Below the pieces are notes generated by a model. That model was not told where the DNA came from. It made no database searches and saw nothing but the letters and a program-made list of their open reading frames with translations. From Dehalococcoidia bacterium (GTDB lineage Bacteria; Chloroflexota; Dehalococcoidia; JACQUA01), in NCBI GenBank assembly GCA_030689845.1, contig JAUYHV010000001.1:1-12377 (forward strand): a DNA stretch of 12,377 bases, given 5' to 3'. This document shows positions 6,724-12,377 of the stretch, one piece after another. Both the position numbers and the translations under genes were made by a program. Positions within the stretch are counted from its first letter, which is position 1, and the number at the start of each line of letters is the position of its first letter.

Positions 6724-6752
6724 TTGCAAGACAGCCGTTAATTTGATATAAA
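6724..6752 (+). promoter_or_regulatory. Predicted promoter of the DHOD-like / UbiD 2 / FAD gene arm
   Basis: TTGCAA (-35, 6724-6729), a 17-base spacer and TATAAA (-10, 6747-6752) preceded by TGA form a plausible extended -10 promoter. Transcription would begin near 6759, 58 bases before the ATG at 6817. Its -35 abuts the -35 of the opposing promoter. Confidence 0.55.
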
Positions 6753-6816
6753 TAGCGAAATCATTTTCCCTCCTGATGGTGGAAGCCAGTAAAAATATAT
6801 TTTTTGAGGATGTACA

Positions 6817-8073
6817 ATGTCTGTTGATCTAAGCGTAGAATTTTGCGGTGTAAAGTTTAAACACCCTTTTTTGCTTTCTTCGTCTCCGGCTGCAAGGGTG
6901 GAAGTTTTGCCTGAAGCAGCGAGGGTGGGATGGGCCGGAGCTGTAACCTGGACCGCTGAAATTATGTGCGACGTGGAACCAGGTGGGGACTACGCCCTTC
7001 CACAATACAGGATACCTCACGGCGTAAAGTTTATTGACCGGCCGCCGGCCTTCTGGTCGTTTCAGAGCACGCATAACAAGCAGGGATTGAAAGTAAATGA
7101 TCCATGTCCCGAGGACAGGGTTGAACTCGTCATTCGAAAGTCAAAAGAAAGCGGGCTGCCGGTAATAGCCAACATTGTAGGAACCAGGGACATTGATTAC
7201 TGGGTTAAAGCGTGTAAAGCGGCTGAAAGGGCCGGAGCCGATATCGTCGAGGTCAACCCTTCTTACGCAATTCTTCCCGGAGTCGGGATGCACCTGGGAT
7301 TTCACAGGAACCTGGACATGACCCGTTCCCTTGTTAGCGCAGTTAGAAAAGAGATAACCAAACCCATCATGGTCAAGCTAAACGCCTTTTTGATTCCCCA
7401 GGAAGTAAGGGAGTGGGCAAAAGTATGTGTCGAAGCAGGCGCTGATGCTATTTCCATTACCAACAGTCTCCCCGGAGTAATCGGTGTGGATGTAGAAACC
7501 GGTGCTCCCGTGAGTACTTTCGTAGATATTAACGGCAAAAAAAGGGGGATGGTTGAAATTGTAACTGGTCCGGCTATCAGGCCGATTGGACTGGCATCTG
7601 TGGCTCTTGTGGATTCCGTGGTGGATGTTCCCATATCGGCAATCGGCGGTGTTACGGACTGGTACAGCGCTGTGGAATATATGATGCTGGGAGCGTCAAC
7701 TATTCAGGTAGGAAGTGCGGCTATCGCCTATGGATTGCGGATGGTAAAGGACCTTACCAGGGGCCTTGAGCAATTCATGGAAAGGAAGGGCTACCGGAGT
7801 ATAAATGACATGGTTGGGGTAACCAACAGAGAGTACAGGGTCGGAGAAGTCTATTCAAACCCGGGATATTCCCGCAGTCAACCGCGCACTATGAAAGTAA
7901 TAGAAGAACTGTGTAACGGCTGCGGCCGCTGTTTACCTCCCTGCGAAATAAGCGGACGGGGGGCGATAAAAGTAACGGACGGCATGGCCACTATAGACCA
8001 GAAATTGTGTCAAAAATGCAATCTTTGCATGCTGGTATGTCCGGAAGGAGCGGTAGAAACCATCTGGGATTAA
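6817..8073 (+). CDS. DHOD-fold flavoprotein with C-terminal 2x[4Fe-4S] ferredoxin domain (PreA-like layout)
   Basis: Residues 1-345 form a dihydroorotate dehydrogenase-type FMN barrel: HPFLLSSSP near 16-24, VEVNPSY at 144-150, MVKLNAF at 185-191 (Lys187), SITNSLPG at 213-220, AIGGV at 275-279 and GASTIQVGSA at 292-301. Residues 366-376 and 398-408 carry two CxxCxxCxxxC motifs for two [4Fe-4S] clusters. This order matches the dihydropyrimidine dehydrogenase subunit PreA. Unlike PreA and class 1 DHODs, the active-site loop after NPSY (150-163) has no cysteine, so the general acid is missing or replaced. A different ring substrate or an electron-transfer role is likelier than pyrimidine reduction. 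The ATG follows GAGGA at six bases. The second UbiD gene starts 35 bp downstream, and the first UbiD gene is divergent, so a joint pathway is inferred. Confidence 0.85.
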   Translation: MSVDLSVEFCGVKFKHPFLLSSSPAARVEVLPEAARVGWAGAVTWTAEIMCDVEPGGDYALPQYRIPHGVKFIDRPPAFWSFQSTHNKQGLKVNDPCPEDRVELVIRKSKESGLPVIANIVGTRDIDYWVKACKAAERAGADIVEVNPSYAILPGVGMHLGFHRNLDMTRSLVSAVRKEITKPIMVKLNAFLIPQEVREWAKVCVEAGADAISITNSLPGVIGVDVETGAPVSTFVDINGKKRGMVEIVTGPAIRPIGLASVALVDSVVDVPISAIGGVTDWYSAVEYMMLGASTIQVGSAAIAYGLRMVKDLTRGLEQFMERKGYRSINDMVGVTNREYRVGEVYSNPGYSRSQPRTMKVIEELCNGCGRCLPPCEISGRGAIKVTDGMATIDQKLCQKCNLCMLVCPEGAVETIWD

Positions 8074-8085
8074 CTATTTATTATT

Positions 8086-8103
8086 AAAAATATATTTTGG
8101 GGG
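8086..8103 (+). promoter_or_regulatory. Palindromic A/T leader element plus Shine-Dalgarno of UbiD-like gene 2
   Basis: AAAAATATATTTT (8086-8098) repeats exactly a 13-mer at 6791-6803. In both places it runs directly into the ribosome binding site: GGGGG here, GAGGA before the DHOD-like gene. GGGGG ends five bases before TTG at 8109 and decides that start over the earlier in-frame TTG at 8097, which overlaps the element. Confidence 0.5.
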
Positions 8104-8108
8104 TAATA

Positions 8109-9542
8109 TTGAAAACGGATTTAAGAAATTGGCTAAACCAGGTAGATAAACTGGGGGAACTGAGAGTAGTTGAGGGAGCGGACTGGAACCTGGAAATAGG
8201 CGCAATTACGGCAATTAATGCCAAAAGTAATAATCCCTATACGCTTATTTTCGACAAGATTAAGGACTACCCTACCGGATTCCGGGTTTTGACCGGGGTT
8301 GTGAACAATGCCCATAAATTCAGCCTGGTGCTGGATATGCCTCCGGCTTCATCTAATTATGAATTCATTAACGAGTTGGCAGAAAAATTTCGGACGGCGG
8401 CAGGTAAGTTAAACAGCAGCGAACCCAGAGTGGTACAAAATGGACCGCTGATGGAAAACGTGCAAAAAGGGAGCGAAATAGACCTCTTTAAATTTCCTGT
8501 GCCCAAGTGGCACGAAGAGGACGGCCAGAGATACATCGGCACGGGACATGCCGTTATCACCAGGGATAAAGACTCCGGACGGGTTAATCTGGGATGTTAC
8601 AGGGTAGCCGCCCACGATAAAAACACATGCGGGTTACATATTGCTCCAGGCAAACACGGAAAACTGGATTACGAGAAATACCACGCGGAGGGCAAAGCCT
8701 GCCCGGTTGCGGTATCTGTGGGGCATCACCCGCTGTATTTTGTCTTGGCAGGAAGTGAGATACCCCATGAAGCGATATCTGAATATCATTATGCCAGCGC
8801 TCTCATCGGCAACCCTGTGGATGTTATTATTGAAGAGGTGACGGGATTGCCCATTCCGGCTGACGCTGAGATAGTTCTGGCGGGCTGGTGTCCTCCCGAC
8901 AAACTGAGAGAGGAAGGACCTTTCGGTGAATGGACTGGTTATTACGCCGGTGGACGGGCGCCGGACAAAATAATTGAGGTGGAGCGGGTTTATTACCGCA
9001 ATGAACCAATAATCCTTGGAGCGCCGCCTGACAAAGGAATAAGCGACTTTTGTTTTTCCATCAATGTTATGCGGGCCGCAATGATTTTTAATGAATTAAT
9101 CGGGAAGGGTATTCCGGATGTTAAGGGTGTATGGCTGAACGAAGTTGCCGGACAGCAGTGGATGGTTGTCAGCATAAAACAAAGATATGCAGGCCACGCA
9201 AAACAGGCGGCCATTCAAGTTTCCCAGAGCTACCTTTCAGGCGCCATGGGAAGATATGTCATTGTAGTGGATGAAGATATAGACCCAACCAATACGCAGG
9301 AGGTTTTATGGGCTATATGTACCCGTTCAGACCCGGAGAAAGATATCGACATAATAAGACGATGTCGCAGCAATGCTCTTGACCCTTTGATAAAAAAACC
9401 CGCCAGCGCTTTTTTCAATTCAAGGGCCATAATAGATGCCTGCAAACCATTTGAGTGGATGAATGAATTCCCCCAGGAGATAAGAATTAGTCCCGAATTA
9501 GAGGCGAGGGTAAAGGGGAAATGGAGCGAAATCCTGGCTTGA
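8109..9542 (+). CDS. UbiD-family prenylated-FMN-dependent (de)carboxylase, copy 2
   Basis: A full-length paralogue of copy 1 (477 residues from TTG at 8109). The chosen start gives MKTDLRNWL, which lines up with MEDLRTWI of copy 1; an in-frame TTG four codons earlier is less likely. Catalytic and ligand positions match Fdc1: Asn160, Arg165, His183, Glu225, Glu269 and Glu274 (EEGPFGEW). The last 130 residues are nearly the same as copy 1, for example VSIKQRYAGHAKQAAI and CTRSDPEKDIDIIRR. Differences cluster around residues 60-100, 210-225 and 300-345, regions that could shape the substrate pocket or subunit contacts. This pattern suggests two related substrates or a heteromeric enzyme rather than a recent exact duplication. 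It lies 35 bp after the DHOD-like gene, most likely in one transcript. Substrate unknown. Confidence 0.92.
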   Translation: MKTDLRNWLNQVDKLGELRVVEGADWNLEIGAITAINAKSNNPYTLIFDKIKDYPTGFRVLTGVVNNAHKFSLVLDMPPASSNYEFINELAEKFRTAAGKLNSSEPRVVQNGPLMENVQKGSEIDLFKFPVPKWHEEDGQRYIGTGHAVITRDKDSGRVNLGCYRVAAHDKNTCGLHIAPGKHGKLDYEKYHAEGKACPVAVSVGHHPLYFVLAGSEIPHEAISEYHYASALIGNPVDVIIEEVTGLPIPADAEIVLAGWCPPDKLREEGPFGEWTGYYAGGRAPDKIIEVERVYYRNEPIILGAPPDKGISDFCFSINVMRAAMIFNELIGKGIPDVKGVWLNEVAGQQWMVVSIKQRYAGHAKQAAIQVSQSYLSGAMGRYVIVVDEDIDPTNTQEVLWAICTRSDPEKDIDIIRRCRSNALDPLIKKPASAFFNSRAIIDACKPFEWMNEFPQEIRISPELEARVKGKWSEILA

Positions 9543-9678
9543 CCCATCGCACGGGGTAAAAGTTGTGACCGGGAACAGTCGAATAAGGAGCCCAGGGCTA
9601 TCGGGAGCATGGACACCCAAAAGATGTATATTAATTTTGGTTAGAATGTCGAATCATGTTCAAGAAGGGAATATATAA

Positions 9679-10962
9679 ATGTCAAAACCAAAAGTAATCG
9701 TAGTCGGAGGCGGGTTTTCGGGTTGTGCGGCAGCAGTTGCAGCAGCTAAAGCGGGGGCCAGTGTACAACTGTTGGAAAGAACCGACATGCTTGGCGGCGC
9801 GGGCCTCAGGGCTGGAAGGATGAATTATAACGGCAAATTCGTAGCGGCAGAGGAATGCAAAGCCATGGGGGCCGGGGAAATATTCGAAGCGCTGGAAAAC
9901 ATTGTTCTTCACAGGGCGAACATCGTCGACGAAGAAAACGTATATATCTACAATGTTGGCAAACTGGATATGACGCTGCAGCGGGTGCTGCAAAAGTGGG
10001 GAGTCCAATACCGGCTGGTTTCAAGAATAGTTGGAGTTAAAAAAAAGGACAACCGGATAGAAGCTGTTACTCTGAATAATAAAGAGAAAATAGAGGGCGA
10101 TGTATTCTTAGATTGCACGGGTAGTTTCGGAGGTATCGATAACTGTGTCCGCTTTGGTAAAGGCTGTGTAATGTGCATACACCGCTGCCCGATTTTCGGG
10201 AATAGAGTCAGCATTGCTACTAAAGCCGGAGCGCAGGAAATCCCTCACCTTCGCCCCGATGGCACACCCGGACGATTAAGCCCTTCCATAACGGTTTTTA
10301 AGGAGTCTTTAAGCCCGGAGTTGCAACGGCGAGTGGAAAAAGAAGGGGCTTTCAGCATTAAATTACCCCGGGAGATGATTGATTATAACAAGGAGACCTC
10401 CCTGTTCCCGGGGATTCGGGGCGAGCACCAGATAGAACATATTAACCTGGTTAATATCGGACTGGTGGTTAAGTGTCCGGCTATTGGGTATTTTCACCTT
10501 GAAGATTGGAGAAAAATTCCTGGTTTTGAAAATGTTCTTGTTGAACATCCCATGGGGGGAGCGATTTTTAATTTTGTCAATCATACCGCCACTTCTCCGA
10601 GGGATAACACGATGGTGGTCAGGGGATTTACCAATCTGTTCGAAGGCGGCGAGAAATCCGGAAACGGGGGAATTGCAGAGTGCGCTGCCACGGGTTCCCT
10701 TGCCGGATTTAATGCAGTCCGTGTCGCAGCGGGTCTCCAACCTGTTCAGTTACCCGGGACTACTGCCCTGGGCTACTTTATCGCAACTGTCGGGAATGCC
10801 ATAGACACACCGCACGGGCTGGAAACAGGACATTCGCTCGGTCACAGGGAGTGTTTTGAAGAAATAAAGAAAATGGGCTTGTATTCACGGGAAGCCAAAA
10901 CAGTTTGGAAAAGGATAGAAAAAGAAGGACTTATTAATTTCCTTGCTCAAAAGCTGGTTTAA
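9679..10962 (+). CDS. GidA/TrmFO-like FAD-dependent oxidoreductase, copy 1
   Basis: A 427-residue flavoprotein. It has an N-terminal FAD-binding Rossmann motif (VIVVGGGFSG at 6-15, ending in the acidic LLER at 31-34), a second FAD motif DVFLDCTGSFG at 141-151 and a C-terminal FAD-contact stretch FEGGEKSGNGGIAECAATG at 321-339. That last stretch and the following G-TALGYF resemble the C-terminus of the tRNA-methylating TrmFO/GidA group. It is too divergent, and in the wrong context, to be called that. Cys16, Cys156, Cys163, Cys166, Cys170 and Cys266 are shared with copy 2; the CVMCIHRC motif and Cys266 could hold an Fe-S cluster or do thiol chemistry. The ATG follows AGAAGGGAA. A 136-bp gap separates it from UbiD-like gene 2, without a clear terminator. 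Reaction unknown; it may pass electrons to or from the ring-modifying enzymes upstream. Confidence 0.82.
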   Translation: MSKPKVIVVGGGFSGCAAAVAAAKAGASVQLLERTDMLGGAGLRAGRMNYNGKFVAAEECKAMGAGEIFEALENIVLHRANIVDEENVYIYNVGKLDMTLQRVLQKWGVQYRLVSRIVGVKKKDNRIEAVTLNNKEKIEGDVFLDCTGSFGGIDNCVRFGKGCVMCIHRCPIFGNRVSIATKAGAQEIPHLRPDGTPGRLSPSITVFKESLSPELQRRVEKEGAFSIKLPREMIDYNKETSLFPGIRGEHQIEHINLVNIGLVVKCPAIGYFHLEDWRKIPGFENVLVEHPMGGAIFNFVNHTATSPRDNTMVVRGFTNLFEGGEKSGNGGIAECAATGSLAGFNAVRVAAGLQPVQLPGTTALGYFIATVGNAIDTPHGLETGHSLGHRECFEEIKKMGLYSREAKTVWKRIEKEGLINFLAQKLV

Positions 10963-10975
10963 TTAACAAGCTTAG

Positions 10976-11012
10976 AGCGGAATAATTTCATGGAATACGT
11001 TTTTCTTCCGCT
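10976..11012 (+). repeat. Inverted repeat between the two FAD oxidoreductase genes
   Basis: AGCGGAA (10976-10982) and TTCCGCT (11006-11012) are exact complements around a 23-base loop; AATACG is also repeated at 10994-10999 and 11015-11020. There is no T-run after the stem, so termination is unlikely. A transcript-processing or stabilising hairpin between paralogous genes is possible. The rest of the 103-bp gap shows only the next gene's ribosome binding site. Confidence 0.3.
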
Positions 11013-11065
11013 TCAATACGAAGGGGAAGGTGAGTGTTTTGTTGTATCAATGAGGAGAGGAAACC

Positions 11066-12352
11066 GTGGGTAAGCCAAAAATAATAATAGTTGGCGGCGG
11101 CTTTGCCGGATGTGCCGCCTCAGTAGCCGCGGCCAAAGCCGGGGCGGAAGTCCTTTTGCTGGAACGGACCGACATGCTCATAGCAGGGGGTATACGGGCA
11201 GGAAGAATGAATTTCAACGGCAAACTTGTAGCTGCGGAAGAGGCCAAGGCCCTCGGTGGAGGTGAAATATTCGAAAGCCTTGAATCTATTATTCTTCACA
11301 GGGGGAACATTGTCGACGAGTTACATGGGTATATCTACAATACTGCCATTGCTGAACCCGTCGTCAGAAGAGCAGTGGAAAAAGCCGGGGTAAAACTGAA
11401 TACCTGTGTAAGAATTACGGGTGTTAAAAAAGATAGCAGACGTATCGTTGCCGTCATCGCGGAAGATGGTTCAAGGTATTCGGGGGATGCGTTTATTGAT
11501 GCGACCGGGACTTTTGGAGGGGTTGCCGTATGTAAAAAATGGGGCAAGGGCTGTGTTATGTGTGCTGGCTTTCGCTGCATGACCTTTGGCGACAGGGTAA
11601 GCGTCGCAACGAAGGCGGGGGCGGAGGAATTTATGCGATATCGTCCTGATGGCACCCCCGGAGTGATGGGGGCAGCTATTACGATTCACAAAAGCAGCCT
11701 TAACTCAACATTAAAAAATAAATTGGAACAGGAAGGGGCGGTGAGTGTTCCATTACCAGCCGGGTTGATAGATTATTCCAAACAGCAAAAAATTGGTGGA
11801 ATCCGCAGCCGCAAACAGATGGAGTTTATCAATATAGTTGACATCGGCGTTTCGGCAAAATGTGTGGGAATAGGGTATTTGACTTTAGATGATTTGCGGA
11901 CGGTGCCCGGGCTTGAAGAGGCAATCATAGAAGATCCCCTGGGAGGAGGACTCTATAATAATATCAATAAGGTGTCCATGAGCCCCCGGGACGACGGCTT
12001 GCTGGCAAAGGGATTTGAAAATCTCTTTCTGGCAGGGGAGAAGGCTGGGCCGGGCACCGGTATCGCGGAAGTTCTTGTGACGGGTGCTTTGTCTGGTTAT
12101 AATTCGGTGCGAAAGGCTTTGGGTATGGACCCATTGGTTTTACCATCAGGAACGGCCATAGGAGACTTTATAGCCTTCACCGGCGAGATGATGGAGTTGC
12201 CAGGAGGATTGAAAGAGGGTTACTCATTTGCCCATGGAACCTATTTTGAACGAATGAAGTCCATGAATCTTTACAACCCTGACCCGAACGCAGCTTATGC
12301 TCGCATCAAAGGTCTCGGATTAAGCGGAATACTTGAGAAGAGGCTGGTTTAA
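11066..12352 (+). CDS. GidA/TrmFO-like FAD-dependent oxidoreductase, copy 2
   Basis: A tandem paralogue of the preceding gene (428 residues), similar over the full length: the same Rossmann motif (IIIVGGGFAG, 6-15), LLERTDML, DAFIDATGTFG at 141-151 and FLAGEKAGPGTGIAEVLVTG at 321-340. The conserved cysteines are Cys16, Cys156, Cys163, Cys166, Cys171 and Cys266; its cluster motif CVMCAGFRC is one residue longer than in copy 1. Divergence is spread along the length, so the duplication is old. The start is GTG at 11066, set by GAGGAGAGG five bases upstream. The only ATG choices lie downstream of the nucleotide-binding motif. It is last in the window, 103 bp after copy 1, and likely in the same transcript. 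The two may form a heterodimer or act on successive substrates. Function unknown. Confidence 0.82.
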   Translation: MGKPKIIIVGGGFAGCAASVAAAKAGAEVLLLERTDMLIAGGIRAGRMNFNGKLVAAEEAKALGGGEIFESLESIILHRGNIVDELHGYIYNTAIAEPVVRRAVEKAGVKLNTCVRITGVKKDSRRIVAVIAEDGSRYSGDAFIDATGTFGGVAVCKKWGKGCVMCAGFRCMTFGDRVSVATKAGAEEFMRYRPDGTPGVMGAAITIHKSSLNSTLKNKLEQEGAVSVPLPAGLIDYSKQQKIGGIRSRKQMEFINIVDIGVSAKCVGIGYLTLDDLRTVPGLEEAIIEDPLGGGLYNNINKVSMSPRDDGLLAKGFENLFLAGEKAGPGTGIAEVLVTGALSGYNSVRKALGMDPLVLPSGTAIGDFIAFTGEMMELPGGLKEGYSFAHGTYFERMKSMNLYNPDPNAAYARIKGLGLSGILEKRLV

Positions 12353-12377
12353 ATATTTCATTTGAAATAAAATTAGA

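Noticed and set aside
6070..6741. A 223-codon open frame on the plus strand across the start of UbiD-like gene 1
   Set aside because: It is antisense to a well-conserved UbiD coding region with intact catalytic residues, has no recognisable motif, and runs into the promoter region of the neighbouring genes.
6817..8073. Naming the DHOD-like gene preA or pyrD
   Set aside because: The active-site cysteine is missing and there is no PreT, PyrK or other pyrimidine gene nearby, so only the fold and Fe-S layout are claimed.
9543..9678. A separate promoter or terminator in the 136-bp gap before the first FAD gene
   Set aside because: Only a short ACCC/GGGT pair and poor promoter matches were seen, not enough to separate transcripts.
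9679..12352. Naming the FAD proteins trmFO or gidA
   Set aside because: Resemblance is limited to the FAD-binding ends. Tandem copies in a decarboxylase cluster do not fit a single-copy tRNA-modifying enzyme.
1..12377. CRISPR array, tRNA or rRNA gene, insertion sequence ends
   Set aside because: No regularly spaced repeats, cloverleaf, conserved rRNA stretch or transposase was found on either strand by eye.

Overview
The window looks like a chromosomal stretch of an anaerobic, low-to-moderate GC Gram-positive bacterium, most likely a clostridial Firmicute of the Desulfotomaculum/Pelotomaculum type. This is inferred from strong GGAGG-type ribosome binding sites, mixed ATG/GTG/TTG starts and oxygen-independent redox enzymes. 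No rRNA or marker gene fixes the lineage. No RNA gene, CRISPR array, insertion sequence or phage gene was seen.

Left part (1-4969), household and cofactor genes. A trehalose-6-phosphate synthase (otsA, minus strand) runs off the left edge. It has a good promoter, a perfect palindrome over the predicted transcription start, and apparently an AUA start codon. Facing the other way is a small operon of two tandem MoaD/ThiS-like sulfur carriers ending in GGG, followed by an XdhC/CoxI-family molybdoenzyme maturation protein. No molybdoenzyme is in view. Then come a convergent S41 carboxy-terminal processing protease (minus) and, divergent from it, a TrmO/TsaA-type tRNA methyltransferase (plus).

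Right part (5215-12352), a five-gene flavoenzyme island. Two UbiD-family (prenylated-FMN) decarboxylases lie on either side of a dihydroorotate-dehydrogenase-fold protein with a C-terminal 2x[4Fe-4S] ferredoxin domain. The left UbiD points left; the DHOD-like gene and the second UbiD point right. They are followed by two tandem paralogous FAD oxidoreductases with a GidA/TrmFO-like layout and a conserved set of cysteines. A 174-bp divergent promoter region, with an extended -10 on each strand, drives both arms.

The island is the candidate undescribed system. Its parts suggest anaerobic (de)carboxylation of an aromatic or heteroaromatic acid coupled to flavin/Fe-S redox chemistry on the ring. 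That reading is inference: the substrate cannot be told from the sequence. There is no UbiX, CoA ligase, transporter or regulator in the window. The DHOD-like protein lacks the catalytic cysteine of dihydropyrimidine dehydrogenase and class 1 DHODs, which argues against a pyrimidine role.
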